The notes beneath the pieces were generated by a model, which saw nothing but the letters and a program-made list of their open reading frames with translations, did no database searches and was not told the origin of the DNA. 64,000 bases of DNA, taken from Hahella chejuensis KCTC 2396 (GTDB lineage: Bacteria; Pseudomonadota; Gammaproteobacteria; Pseudomonadales; Oleiphilaceae). The first letter of the stretch is position 1. Each line of letters begins with the position of its first letter. The DNA lies in NCBI RefSeq assembly GCF_000012985.1, contig NC_007645.1, positions 6,995,001 to 7,059,000 on the forward strand. Reading direction: 5' to 3'. Of this stretch, positions 17,003 through 26,447 are shown one piece after another. Made by a program: the position numbers and the translations under genes.

Positions 17003-17997
17003 GAGGCCTCCAGTGTCTGAGCCGCCGCAATGACCGGACGGGAAACCCTGGCGCAGGCGACGAGGCGTCCTTCCGATACCGGCGCCAGACTTTGCGCCTG
17101 AGTGAAGCACGCCGACTCGGACGACTCGCAACGGGGCGCAAAGCCGCAGCCTGCGATGGTTTCCGTCAAACGCGGCGGCGCGCCGGGGATGCCCTGCAAG
17201 CGCCTGCGGGGGCCGTTCAAAGAGGGAAAGGAGCGTAACAGCGCCTGCGTATAAGGGTGCGCCGGTTGCTCTCCCACCTGCCGCGCCGTTCCGGCTTCCA
17301 CCAGTTTGCCGGCGTACATGACCCCGATGCGGTCGCAGAACTCCAGCATCAATCCCAGATCGTGGGAAATAAACAGCACAGAGAAGCCAAACTCCCGCTG
17401 CAATGCGGAAATCTTGCCGATGATGTCGCGCTGCACCACCACATCCAACGCCGTGGTCGGCTCATCCATGATGATCAGCCGCGGTCGCAACGCCAGCGCC
17501 ATGGCGATGCAGATGCGCTGGCGCATGCCGCCGCTGAATTGATGGGGGTAATCATCCAGCCTGGCCGGATCAATACCGACCAGGGCAAACAGCTCACGGG
17601 TTCGCGCGCGCGCCTGATCCTGACTAAAGCGCTGATGGGCGCGAATGGCGTCGCAGACCTGCTCCGACACCCGGATCACCGGGTTCAGCGCGTTCATAGC
17701 GCTTTGTAAGACAACACTGGTCTGCGCCCAGCGAAACGCCCGCAGCCGTCTTGCGTCCATGCGCAGCACGTCCTGTCCGTCAAACAGCACTTCGCCATCG
17801 GAAACAAAACCCGGCATGCGGATCAATCGGGCGATAGCGAAAGCAGTCGTGCTCTTGCCGCAGCCGGACTCCCCCGCCAGACCGAATACCTCGCCTGCGC
17901 GAATATCGAAACTGATATCGTCTACGGCGCGGGCGACGCCGGCGTCCGTCAGGTAATCCACACAGAGGTTGCGAATGCTCAATAAGGCGTCAGTCAT
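16999..17997 (-). CDS. dipeptide/oligosaccharide-type ABC transporter ATP-binding protein (DppD-like)
   Basis: This 332-residue ATPase starts at ATG 17997, eight bases inside the end of the upstream permease gene; translation is probably coupled. Walker A GESGCGKST, signature FSGGMRQRICIAMAL, Walker B LIIMDEPTTALD and the H-loop (FISHDLGL) are intact. The C-terminal oligopeptide-transporter extension has the spaced cysteines GCGFAPRCESSESAC. It is a partner of the DppF-like subunit in the same operon. Confidence 0.9.
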   Translation of the reverse strand: MTDALLSIRNLCVDYLTDAGVARAVDDISFDIRAGEVFGLAGESGCGKSTTAFAIARLIRMPGFVSDGEVLFDGQDVLRMDARRLRAFRWAQTSVVLQSAMNALNPVIRVSEQVCDAIRAHQRFSQDQARARTRELFALVGIDPARLDDYPHQFSGGMRQRICIAMALALRPRLIIMDEPTTALDVVVQRDIIGKISALQREFGFSVLFISHDLGLMLEFCDRIGVMYAGKLVEAGTARQVGEQPAHPYTQALLRSFPSLNGPRRRLQGIPGAPPRLTETIAGCGFAPRCESSESACFTQAQSLAPVSEGRLVACARVSRPVIAAAQTLEAS

Positions 17998-18955
17998 TGA
18001 CAGGCAATCCCTTCTTGCGCAGGTAGGCGATGACCGCTTTTTCTCCGCGCCGCTTGCGCAGCAACGGATTGGCGATTTCATCCACGGTGAAGTTAATCAG
18101 CACCAGCGCCGCGCCGGTAAGCATGATGGCGAAGCAGGCGGGCAGAATTTCCCACCAGGCGCCGACCTGCAGCGCCGAGTTCTGCTGGCCCCAGAATAAA
18201 ATGGTTCCCCAGGTCACGGCGCTGGGATCGCCCAGGCCGATAAACTCCAGGCCCGCCTCCGCCAGAATGGCGTAGATAGTGGTCAGCACGAAGCCGCTCA
18301 CCACTAGAGACAGCATGTTGGGCAGGATATGCGCCGCCAGAATGCGCCACCAGGGCTCGTTCAACAGTTGCGCCGCCAGAATGAAGTCTTTATGGCGGAT
18401 TTGCAGGGTCTGCGCGCGGATAATACGGGCGGTCCAGCCCCAGCCGGTGGCCGCCAGCACCAGTCCGATCACCATGGGGCTGGCGCTGTCGACAAAGCTG
18501 GCGATCACGATAATCAGCGGCAGCGCGGGAACCACCAGCGCCACGTTGACGATGAAACTGATGACGTCATCCAGGCGACCGCCGAAATAGCCGGCGCACA
18601 TGCCCACGAACACGCCGATCACGGTCGCCAACAGTCCAGCCAGCAACCCTACCGTCAAACTGGCGCGGGCGCCGTACAGCAATTGCGCGAATACGTCCTT
18701 GCCCATGCGCGTGGTTCCCAGCCAATGCTCGCCGTCCGGCGGCAGATGCGGCATGGCGCTCATGCGATCCGGGGGAAACTCCGTCAACCAGGGCGCGCCC
18801 AGAGCAGCCGCCGCCAGCAACAGTAAAATCACCAGACCCGCGACGCCGCGCTTATCCGCCAGAAATATGCGCAACGGCGCCGGCGCCCGGCTCAGCAGCC
18901 CTCCCGTCTTTACCTTGTCCAGGCCCAGTTCGACCTGTAGATCATGCAGTTTCAT
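17990..18955 (-). CDS. ABC transporter permease (DppC-like)
   Basis: This 321-residue inner-membrane permease has the N-terminal cytoplasmic segment typical of OppC/DppC, then about six membrane helices. The EAA-type coupling motif region reads AAQLLNEPWWRILAAHILPN, followed by LAEAGLEFIGLGDPSAVTWG, a hallmark of the DppC branch. The start ATG overlaps the upstream permease stop (ATGA). It forms the channel with the DppB-like subunit. Confidence 0.9.
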   Translation of the reverse strand: MKLHDLQVELGLDKVKTGGLLSRAPAPLRIFLADKRGVAGLVILLLLAAAALGAPWLTEFPPDRMSAMPHLPPDGEHWLGTTRMGKDVFAQLLYGARASLTVGLLAGLLATVIGVFVGMCAGYFGGRLDDVISFIVNVALVVPALPLIIVIASFVDSASPMVIGLVLAATGWGWTARIIRAQTLQIRHKDFILAAQLLNEPWWRILAAHILPNMLSLVVSGFVLTTIYAILAEAGLEFIGLGDPSAVTWGTILFWGQQNSALQVGAWWEILPACFAIMLTGAALVLINFTVDEIANPLLRKRRGEKAVIAYLRKKGLPVND

Positions 18956-19938
18956 GCTAATTCACTCCTGTCGCGCAAGCGGGGGTCCAACAGCAGATTC
19001 AGCAGGTCCGCAATCAGGTTCGCCAACAGCACCGTGACAGTGAGAAACAGCAGTTGTCCCTGAATGAAGGCGTAATCTCTTTTTTCGATCGCCGCGAGGG
19101 TGAACTTGCCCAAACCGGGATAGTTGAACACCACCTCTGTGATTAACGCGCCTCCCAGTACAAATCCGAAGGTCAGCGCCAGTGACGTGATCTGCGGCAG
19201 CATGGCGTTGCGGGCGGCGTAGCGGAACAGAATGCGGCGGCCGCTAAGCCCCTTAGCCCGCGCCAGGGTGATGTAATCTTCGTTGAGCAGGTTGATCATG
19301 GTGTTGCGCATGCTCAGATGCCAGCCGCCGATGGCGATGATCACCAGGGACGCCAGCGGCAGCACGCTGTGATACAAGACGCTGCCCATGAAGACCATAT
19401 TCAGTCCCGGCTCCAGGTCGATGTCGTAAGCGCGTCCCAAAGGAAACCATTGCAGTTGCAGGGCGAAACCGTACAGCAGCAGTAAAGCCACTACAGCCGG
19501 GGTGAAGGCGTTGAGCATGACATTTACTGGCGTAAACAGCGTGTCGAAGAAGGAGCCGCGCCGCCAGGCCGCGAACATTCCGAATAAAATGCCCACGGCA
19601 AAACTCAACAAGGTCGCAACGCCCACCAGAAACAGAGTCCAGCCTGCGGCGTATAACAGCATTTCTGAGGCCGGCTGAGGAAAATTAACCGTGGAGACGC
19701 CCAGATCGCCATGCAACAGCCTGATCACATAGGCGACGAACTGATCCCACAGACTGCCGTCAAACCCATAGGCGGCGCGCATGGCGTCCAGACTTTGTTG
19801 CGACATGCGCCCACGCAGACTGACGAACAATGTCGACGCCGGGTCGCCCGGCATCAGACGGGGAATAAAAAAGTTGAGGGTCAACGCCACCGCAAAGGCG
19901 GCGCAATAAAACCCCAGACGGCGCAGAATAAAGCGCAT
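18952..19938 (-). CDS. ABC transporter permease (DppB-like)
   Basis: This 328-residue permease uses ATG 19938, with AGGGAG eight bases upstream; a GTG two codons earlier sits too close to that site. The N-terminus MRFILRRLGFYCAAFAVALTLNFFIPRLMPGDP is the OppB/DppB signature, and the coupling-helix region reads LARAKGLSGRRILFRYAARNAMLPQ. About six transmembrane helices are visible. The stop overlaps the next permease start. Confidence 0.9.
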   Translation of the reverse strand: MRFILRRLGFYCAAFAVALTLNFFIPRLMPGDPASTLFVSLRGRMSQQSLDAMRAAYGFDGSLWDQFVAYVIRLLHGDLGVSTVNFPQPASEMLLYAAGWTLFLVGVATLLSFAVGILFGMFAAWRRGSFFDTLFTPVNVMLNAFTPAVVALLLLYGFALQLQWFPLGRAYDIDLEPGLNMVFMGSVLYHSVLPLASLVIIAIGGWHLSMRNTMINLLNEDYITLARAKGLSGRRILFRYAARNAMLPQITSLALTFGFVLGGALITEVVFNYPGLGKFTLAAIEKRDYAFIQGQLLFLTVTVLLANLIADLLNLLLDPRLRDRSELA

Positions 19939-19960
19939 TAGCACATCTCCCTGGCGGACG

Positions 19961-21682
19961 CTATTGTCGCGCCACTTGCGCCGCCGCTTCTTTACGCAGA
20001 GACAGATTCAACACATGCACGCCCCGCTCCGGCACCCCCAGGTGCAACATCGGCCGCACATAAGGATTGTCCTGAGTCACCCAGCCCTGAAAACGGGAGT
20101 CGTTGTACTGATACCAGTCCGGATTGGCGAACAGAGTGATGACCGGCAGTTTCTCCGCCACCTGTTTGTGCACCTGCGTCAGCCATTTTTTCTGTTCCAC
20201 CCTGTCCTGGGTCTGCGCGAAGCGATCCAGCGCCTGATTGATTTCTGGAATGACCATGCCGTGCATGTTCTGCTCCAACCGCCGCCCTTCCGCCAACCCA
20301 TCTGTAATGAACATCAGGCTATAGGTTCCATGAGGCGTCGCGGAAGGCTTGGTCCACATGATGTAAACGTCAAAGTCGCCCTGGGTGGTCCCCGCAAACC
20401 AGGTGCTTTCGTCCTGGGTGCTGAGATGGGCGTTGACCCCGATATCGCGCAGATTCTCGGACACCGTCATCATGGTGTTAACCCAGTCCGACCAGCCGGA
20501 AGGCACCGCCAGCTTGAACTCAATGGGGGAACCGTCCGGGTTGTCGCGCCAGCCGTCGCCGTCGCGATCAACGAAGCCGTTCTCATCCAACAGGGCCTTG
20601 GCGCGCTTGGGGTTGTATTCCATCAGATAACGGTATGGCTGCAAGGCCTGCGCGTCATACCATTCCCTGTACAGCTCGCCGGTGCCGATGGGAAATTGGG
20701 TTTCCGTGGTCAGGCCGAAGGTGGCTACATCCAGAATAAAGCGGCGGTTGAGCGCCATGCTGAACGCCTGCCGGAACGGCAAACTGTTGAACGGCGCTTT
20801 ACGGGTGTTCAAATGCAAATTGGCGTTAGCCCCGGCGGGAAACCAGTATTTGTTGTGCTTGTCGCCGTTGACGTAGGTTTTTTCCGGGTCCGACATGCCG
20901 TCTCCCAGCCAGTCGATTTTGCCGGCCCGCGCCGCCAGCATGGTCTGATCATTGCCGGAATACTGAGGGAACTTCAGACAGTCGATGTAGGGCTTGCCGG
21001 CGTCCCAGTATTTCTCGTTTCTGCACACCTTGAACTGGGACATGCTGAAAGAACGCACCTCGGTAAAGGGCCCGGTGGCCACCGGTTCCGGATTGGCGAA
21101 AGTGGTCGGGTCCTGCACGTCTTTCCAGATGTGACCCGGCAAGGGATACATCACGCCGATATGTTCGTGGGCCAACGCGCTGGGTTTGCTTAGACGCGCC
21201 ACCACAGTGAGATCGTCGATCTTTTCCATGTTGACGATCAGGCCATTGGGATTGCTGTCGGACTGGATGTCCAGTCCGACTGGAAAAGCCGGGTGGGATT
21301 TCGCCAGTTCGAACGTAAAGACCACATCGTCAGCGCTAAAGGGCTGGCCATCTGACCACTTTACGCCCGGGCGCAGATGATAGGTGACGGAGCGCAAATC
21401 GTCCGCAGTTTCATAGGAGAGGGCGAGACGGGGAAAGTCCTGGCCGGGATGGGCGATGTTGTAAATCCACAGGGGCTCGTAAATGAAATCCTGGGCGTAG
21501 AACGCGCCGACAGAGAAGTTGTAAGGGTTGAAGTTACGCACATGGGCGTTGGTCTGAGTCGGAGCCAGCACCAGTTCGCCGCCATGAATCCTGTTCGGGT
21601 CCGCCTCCGCCGCCTGCACCGAAGCCGTCAGCACCAGGCAAACCGCTAAAGACCGCGTTTTTATTTTTGTCGTCGCTTTCAT
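19961..21682 (-). CDS. ABC transporter substrate-binding protein, family 5 (oligosaccharide/peptide)
   Basis: This 573-residue periplasmic protein has a signal peptide (MKATTKIKTRSLAVCLVLTASVQA) and AGGAAGG upstream of its ATG. The family-5 lobe motifs are present: DLRSVTYHLRPGVKWSDGQPFSADDV, FRQAFSMALNRRFI, NPKRAKALLDENGF and a calcium-loop-like DRDGDGWRDNPDGS. Vibrio chitin-oligosaccharide-binding protein and several cellodextrin-binding proteins belong to this family. With DppBCDF-like subunits and the GH9 gene behind it, the most likely cargo is a beta-linked disaccharide such as cellobiose or chitobiose. It sits 41 bases after the LacI gene, probably in the same transcript. Confidence 0.88.
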   Translation of the reverse strand: MKATTKIKTRSLAVCLVLTASVQAAEADPNRIHGGELVLAPTQTNAHVRNFNPYNFSVGAFYAQDFIYEPLWIYNIAHPGQDFPRLALSYETADDLRSVTYHLRPGVKWSDGQPFSADDVVFTFELAKSHPAFPVGLDIQSDSNPNGLIVNMEKIDDLTVVARLSKPSALAHEHIGVMYPLPGHIWKDVQDPTTFANPEPVATGPFTEVRSFSMSQFKVCRNEKYWDAGKPYIDCLKFPQYSGNDQTMLAARAGKIDWLGDGMSDPEKTYVNGDKHNKYWFPAGANANLHLNTRKAPFNSLPFRQAFSMALNRRFILDVATFGLTTETQFPIGTGELYREWYDAQALQPYRYLMEYNPKRAKALLDENGFVDRDGDGWRDNPDGSPIEFKLAVPSGWSDWVNTMMTVSENLRDIGVNAHLSTQDESTWFAGTTQGDFDVYIMWTKPSATPHGTYSLMFITDGLAEGRRLEQNMHGMVIPEINQALDRFAQTQDRVEQKKWLTQVHKQVAEKLPVITLFANPDWYQYNDSRFQGWVTQDNPYVRPMLHLGVPERGVHVLNLSLRKEAAAQVARQ

Positions 21683-21723
21683 TCGCCTTCCTATTTCCTG
21701 TTGTAAGTTGACCCCCTCGCGAC

Positions 21724-22728
21724 TCAGTTCAGATCTCTCACTGAATCCCGTTCAATCAGCTTGGGCTCCAACACGACGTGCTTCTCCGCCATGGTCGGAT
21801 TCTCCAAGCGCTCGATGAGCAGTTTTACCGCCGCTTCACCCATCTCCATCACGTCCTGCCTGACAGTAGTCAATGCGGGACACATTAATTTGGCGTGGAA
21901 GTTGTCGTCATACCCCACCACCGAGATTTGCTCCGGCACGCTGACGCCACGCTCGCGCAGGGCTTGATAGACCCCTGCCGCCATATCGTCATCGCCGGCG
22001 CAAATAGCAGTGAACCGGGCGCCGCCGTCCAGCAGCCGCAGGGTCGCCTGATAACCAAATGTCTCTTCGTAGGGGCCGGACAGAATCAGGTAATCGCGCT
22101 CGCTCAGGCCCTGTTCCGCCATAGCGCGCAGGAAGCCGTCTCGGCGCAGGCGGGCGTCCAGATAGCTCTCCGGCCCCATCAGATGCGCGATGCGCCGGTG
22201 CCCTTTCTCCAATAAATAACGCGCCGCCAGATAGCCGCCATGCAGGTTGTCCACCCGCGCCGACCATTTGGAAATACCGGGCAACATGCGTCCCATGGTC
22301 ACAATGGGATAATTGCCGGGATGCACGCCGGCCAGACGCTCCAACGGCACCTCGTTTTCCACGTACAGCAACAGCCCATCACAGCGGCGATCCAGCAGCG
22401 AATTAATAACGGCGACTTCCCGATCCAGATCGCCATAGCCGCTGGTGACCACCAGATGCTTGTCGGAACCGGAGATGTAATCCTGTACGCCGCTCAGCAT
22501 CTGCGCATAGAAGGGGCTGGCGAGGTTCACCACCACCACGCCGATAATGTCGGACTTATTGCTTTTCAAGCCCCGCGCAAAGTGATTGGGGCGGTAGCCC
22601 AGCTTGCGAATGGCGTCCTCCACCCGCTTACGCGCAGCGGGAGAGACAGACCCTTTGTTGGACACCACCCGGCTGACCGTGGATTTCGACACGTGGGCCA
22701 GTTCCGATACATCGATAATTGTTGGCAT
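21724..22728 (-). CDS. LacI family transcriptional regulator 1
   Basis: This 334-residue repressor-type regulator opens with the LacI HTH (TIIDVSELAHVSKSTVSRVVS, then GYRPNHFARGLKSNKSDIIG as the hinge helix) and continues with a periplasmic-binding-like effector domain (GVVVVNLASPFYAQMLSG, RRCDGLLLYVE, GYDDNFHAKLMCPALTTVRQ). It is the first gene of the family-5 importer/GH9 transcript. A near-palindrome resembling CelR operators lies 16 bases upstream of its start, so autoregulation and control of the downstream operon by a beta-glucoside are likely. Confidence 0.9.
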   Translation of the reverse strand: MPTIIDVSELAHVSKSTVSRVVSNKGSVSPAARKRVEDAIRKLGYRPNHFARGLKSNKSDIIGVVVVNLASPFYAQMLSGVQDYISGSDKHLVVTSGYGDLDREVAVINSLLDRRCDGLLLYVENEVPLERLAGVHPGNYPIVTMGRMLPGISKWSARVDNLHGGYLAARYLLEKGHRRIAHLMGPESYLDARLRRDGFLRAMAEQGLSERDYLILSGPYEETFGYQATLRLLDGGARFTAICAGDDDMAAGVYQALRERGVSVPEQISVVGYDDNFHAKLMCPALTTVRQDVMEMGEAAVKLLIERLENPTMAEKHVVLEPKLIERDSVRDLN

Positions 22729-22743
22729 GACAGGCTTCTACCG

Positions 22744-22759
22744 TTGGGAACGTCCCCAA
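22744..22759 (-). promoter_or_regulatory. candidate LacI/CelR-type operator
   Basis: TTGGGAACGTCCCCAA is a 16-base palindrome with a single mismatched pair and a central CG. It matches 11 of 14 positions of the Thermobifida CelR operator TGGGAGCGCTCCCA as I remember it. It lies immediately upstream of the LacI 1 gene. Confidence 0.55.
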
Positions 22760-23091
22760 AATCATGTTGCAGGGGGGTTATTAGGGTCAAGGCTGCGGCG
22801 GCTTAGTTATGGCGTTATAACGCGACAACCTGTCACCCCAAGATAAAACCCTGCTTACGCCAGAAGCCCGCCACAACAATTCATCTCATTGAAATTACTA
22901 ATATTTTTTGATGAGAAAGAGCACTTTTACCGAGATTGAAAGCAAGAAAGGCGACGATTCCCAATTTGTTCCCAAATTGACAACCGCCGCCAAGACGGGC
23001 ATTTCAAGCCGCGTCGATACGCAAATCGCCCCCAAAGCTCTCTGCGTACTTCGGGCTGTTCCCTGGCCCCGCAATCGCGTTGGAAACAGAT
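22760..23091. other. intergenic region between the two sugar transcripts
   Basis: No gene is supported. A 7-4-7 inverted repeat, CAATTTG-TTCC-CAAATTG, lies at 22962-22979. On the minus strand it reads CAATTTGGGAACAAATTG and shares TTGGGAAC with the operator at 22744, so it may be a second operator or a stem-loop after the ATPase gene. It has no T-run. Confidence 0.4.
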
Positions 23092-24186
23092 TCAGCCCAA
23101 AGACAGGTTAACCCCTTGTTGATTGAACAGATGGCAGCACTCCAGCTCCGCCGCGACGCCCACCTGTCCGCCTTCATAAAAGCCCGTGGCGGAGGAAGGC
23201 GTCTTCACCACCAGATGTTTTTCCAGGCCCGGCACATGCAGATAAGCCACGGCGACGTCGCCCATTTCCTCGATGATGTCCACCCGCGCCGGAATGCCTT
23301 GCTCCGGCGCCGTCAGACGCACATGCTCAGGTCGCACGCCCAGACACACCGGCTCACCGGCGATGCGGCCTGACGGGGCGGGAATCTGTAACGGACGCGG
23401 CGACGAACCGATCTGCACCGTCGCGCCCAATTCACTGCTGGCCTGCACGCGACAGGGTATGAAGTTCATCTTCGGCGAGCCGATAAAGCCCGCCACAAAT
23501 TGATTGCCGGGCCGCTCATATAACTCCATGGGGCGGCCGGTCTGTTCGATATGGCCGCCATTGAGCACGACGATGCGGTCTCCCAGGGTCATGGCTTCGG
23601 TCTGATCATGAGTCACATAGACCATGGTGGTTCCCAGTTGCTTGTGGAGCTTGGCCAGCTCCAGCCGCATCTGGGCGCGCAGCGCAGCGTCCAGGTTTGA
23701 AAGGGGTTCATCAAACAGGAAGATGCTGGGCTCGCGCACAATCGCCCGCCCGATGGCCACGCGCTGGCGTTGACCGCCAGACAGCGCCTTGGGTTTGCGC
23801 TGCAACAGGTGAGTGATTTGCAGCACTTCCGCCGCCCGCTCCACCGCCTGCGCCACCTGGGGTTTCGGCAGACCCGCCATCTTGAGAGAGAAGCCCATGT
23901 TTTCCGCCACAGTCATATGGGGATACAGGGCGTAACTCTGAAACACCATGGCCACGCCGCGTTCTGACGGCGGCAGCCCCTCCGCGCGCTTGTCGCCGAT
24001 CAGTATATGACCGGCGCTGACCTCCTCCAGGCCCGCGATCATGCGCAGCAGGGTGGATTTCCCACAGCCGGAGGGGCCCACCAACACCACAAACTCGCCG
24101 TCCTCTACAAACAGATCCAGCTTTTTGATGATGTCCGCGCCGCCTTTATAGCTCTTTTCAACGCCAAGCAATTGTAAGGACGCCAT
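23092..24186 (-). CDS. sugar ABC transporter ATP-binding protein (UgpC/MsmK/MalK type)
   Basis: This 364-residue ATPase has Walker A GPSGCGKST, signature LSGGQRQRVAIGRAIVRE, Walker B FLFDEPLSNLDA, H-loop YVTHDQTEAMTL and a C-terminal TOBE/OB regulatory domain (LGVRPEHVRL). It energises carbohydrate importers of the CUT1 class. It is last in the operon headed by the family-1 binding protein, 54 bases after the GH1 gene, and completes that transporter. ATPases of this type are often shared among several CUT1 systems. Confidence 0.92.
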   Translation of the reverse strand: MASLQLLGVEKSYKGGADIIKKLDLFVEDGEFVVLVGPSGCGKSTLLRMIAGLEEVSAGHILIGDKRAEGLPPSERGVAMVFQSYALYPHMTVAENMGFSLKMAGLPKPQVAQAVERAAEVLQITHLLQRKPKALSGGQRQRVAIGRAIVREPSIFLFDEPLSNLDAALRAQMRLELAKLHKQLGTTMVYVTHDQTEAMTLGDRIVVLNGGHIEQTGRPMELYERPGNQFVAGFIGSPKMNFIPCRVQASSELGATVQIGSSPRPLQIPAPSGRIAGEPVCLGVRPEHVRLTAPEQGIPARVDIIEEMGDVAVAYLHVPGLEKHLVVKTPSSATGFYEGGQVGVAAELECCHLFNQQGVNLSLG

Positions 24187-24239
24187 GCTGTTCTCCCCTC
24201 GTCCCGCGTTAGTGTTTCACCCGGTTTCTCCCGCCGCCG

Positions 24240-25556
24240 CTAGGCGCGCTGGCGGGCAATAAAATCCCGATACCAGTGGCCGCTGGCTTTCAGCGTGCGT
24301 TGCTGGGTGGCGTAATCCACGTAGGTCAGCCCGAAGCGCTTGCTGTAACCCCAGTTCCACTCGTAGTTGTCCGCCAGACTCCAATAGAAATAGCCGCGAA
24401 TGTCCGCGCCCAACTCCATGGCCTGACGCAGCGCCTGCAGGTGTGTCTCCAGATAGTGAATACGCGCCGGGTCCTGCACTTCCCCTTTCTCCATACGGTC
24501 AGGAAAGGCGGCGCCGTTCTCGGTGATGTAAATCGGCGGCGGCAGGTAGTCGCGGGTGATTCTCACCAGATGCTGCGCCAGACCTTGCGGATAGACTTCC
24601 CAGCCCATGTCCGTCAGCCCCATGGCCGCCGGCGCCGGGATTTGCGGATTGGCCTGGCTGAAGTAGCCGCGGGTGTAGTAGTTCACTCCCAGGAAATCCA
24701 GCGGCTGCCTAATGATCGCCATATCGCCGTCAGCGACCTTGGGCGCTTTATCGCCCAGATACGCCAGTACATCCTGGGGATAGGCGCCGCGGAAAATCGG
24801 GTCCATGTACCAGCGGATGTTTGTTCCGTCGTCCAGACGCGCCAGTTGGCGATCCGCTTCCGATTCTGGATTGGCCGGATAAGTGGGCGTATGGTTGAGC
24901 ACGATGCCCACCGGCGTCTCGCTGTTCAGCGCACGCATGCTCTGCAGCGCCAAACCGTGCGACAACAGCAGGTGATGGGACACCTGATAGGCCATCGCCT
25001 CGTCCTGATAACCCGGTGCGAACTGGCCGGTGGCGTGTCCCAGGGTGGCGGTGCACCAGGGCTCGTTATGGGTGGAAATCGTTTTCACACTATCGCCGTA
25101 GCGACGCATGAACTCCGCCGCGTAGTCGGCGAATCGATGGCAGGTGTCGCGATTACGCCAGCCGCCTTCATCCTCCAACGCCTGCGGCAGGTCCCAGTGA
25201 TACAGGGTGACGTAGGGTTGCAACCCCTTGACCAGCAGCGCGTCGATCAGGCGGCTGTAAAAGTCGAAGCCGGCTTCATTCCAGGCGCCTTTGCCCTCCG
25301 GCTGCACCCGCGGCCAGGCGATGGAGAAACGGTAAGCGTCCACACCTAATCCAGCAATAAGATCCACATCTTCCTGGTAGCGATGATAGTGATCGCAGGC
25401 GACGTCGCCGGTCTCGCCATTCACCGTCTTACCCGGCGTATGGGAGAAGGTGTCCCAGATGGAAGGCCCCCTGCCGCCTTCATTGGCGGCGCCTTCAATC
25501 TGGTACGCGCTGGTGGCCACGCCCCAGGTAAAATCCTTTGCAAATTTCTGATTCAT
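24240..25556 (-). CDS. family 1 beta-glucosidase
   Basis: This 438-residue enzyme starts at ATG 25556 (MNQKFAKDFTWGVATSAYQIEGA); a TTG three codons upstream lies too close to the GAGG site. It hydrolyses terminal beta-glucosides such as cellobiose. GH1 landmarks are the N-terminal signature just quoted, the acid/base Glu in STHNEPWC (the usual L of TLNEP is H) and the nucleophile Glu in ITENGAAF. There is no signal peptide, so it acts in the cytosol on substrate imported by the CUT1 system encoded around it. Length is normal for bacterial BglA/BglB proteins. Confidence 0.93.
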   Translation of the reverse strand: MNQKFAKDFTWGVATSAYQIEGAANEGGRGPSIWDTFSHTPGKTVNGETGDVACDHYHRYQEDVDLIAGLGVDAYRFSIAWPRVQPEGKGAWNEAGFDFYSRLIDALLVKGLQPYVTLYHWDLPQALEDEGGWRNRDTCHRFADYAAEFMRRYGDSVKTISTHNEPWCTATLGHATGQFAPGYQDEAMAYQVSHHLLLSHGLALQSMRALNSETPVGIVLNHTPTYPANPESEADRQLARLDDGTNIRWYMDPIFRGAYPQDVLAYLGDKAPKVADGDMAIIRQPLDFLGVNYYTRGYFSQANPQIPAPAAMGLTDMGWEVYPQGLAQHLVRITRDYLPPPIYITENGAAFPDRMEKGEVQDPARIHYLETHLQALRQAMELGADIRGYFYWSLADNYEWNWGYSKRFGLTYVDYATQQRTLKASGHWYRDFIARQRA

Positions 25557-25594
25557 ACAATACAAGCCTCTTATTGCTTTCTAGATCGCCGCGT

Positions 25595-26434
25595 CTATCC
25601 CTTCAGCGCGCCGGCTGTCATCCCTTCGATCAGCCTCCGCGACGCCAGTATGAATATGACGAGAAGCGGCGCCACGGCGATGGAGGAGCCCGCGCAAATG
25701 GCGCCCCAGGGCACTTGCCCGGAGCCCTGCAACGCGCGCAGCGCCAACGGAACCGTGTACATTTCCATGTCCCGCATGACCACCAGAGGGGTCATGAAGT
25801 TGTTCCAGGATGTGATAAAAGTGATCAGCCCCAGGGTACCCATGGCAGGCCCTGTCAGCGGCAGCACGATGTGACGGAAGGTGGCGAATTCGCCGCAGCC
25901 GTCCATGCGCGCCGCCTCCAGCAATTCCCGTGGAATCGCCGAGCTGATGTACTGACGCATCAAAAACACGCCCAGGGCGCTGCAAGCCATGGGCAGATAC
26001 AGCGCCCGCGGCTCATTCATCCACCCGAACAGCGTCATGATCAGGGTGGTGGGTATCATGCCGAGAAACGGCGGGATAAGTAGCGTGCTCATGACAATCA
26101 TGAACAGCAGGTTCTTGAAGCGGAATTCATAAGTGGCGAAGGCGTAGCCCGCCAAGGAGCAGAAGAACAGGTTCAACGCCGTGGTGATGATCGCCACGTA
26201 AAAACTCACTCCCAGGTTATTCCAGAAGTAGGGCAGCCTCTCCAGCAGCACCTGCACGTTCGTCATGAACTGACCGCCGAACCACACCGGCGGCGGCACG
26301 GAAAGAATATCCGTGTTGCTGTGAGTGGCGAATACAAACATGAAGTAAAAGGGCCCCAGCATGATCATGGCGCCAAGGGCCACCACCATGAATGCGATCC
26401 ACTGACCGGGGTCCAGGATGTTGCGTTTTTCCAT
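25595..26434 (-). CDS. carbohydrate ABC transporter permease (MalG type)
   Basis: This 279-residue inner-membrane protein has about six helices. The EAA coupling motif reads ELLEAARMDGCGEFATFRHIVLPLTGPAM, diagnostic for the MalG branch of CUT1 permeases. It follows the MalF-type gene by 13 bases and precedes GH1 by 38 bases in one operon. Substrate specificity comes from the binding protein; the GH1 neighbour points to beta-glucosides. Confidence 0.92.
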   Translation of the reverse strand: MEKRNILDPGQWIAFMVVALGAMIMLGPFYFMFVFATHSNTDILSVPPPVWFGGQFMTNVQVLLERLPYFWNNLGVSFYVAIITTALNLFFCSLAGYAFATYEFRFKNLLFMIVMSTLLIPPFLGMIPTTLIMTLFGWMNEPRALYLPMACSALGVFLMRQYISSAIPRELLEAARMDGCGEFATFRHIVLPLTGPAMGTLGLITFITSWNNFMTPLVVMRDMEMYTVPLALRALQGSGQVPWGAICAGSSIAVAPLLVIFILASRRLIEGMTAGALKG

Positions 26435-26447
26435 TGCCTGCTCCCGC

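Noticed and set aside
19964-21193. Plus-strand open frame (409 codons) opposite the family-5 binding protein
   Set aside because: It is a shadow of a conserved gene with no own ribosome-binding site or recognisable domain.
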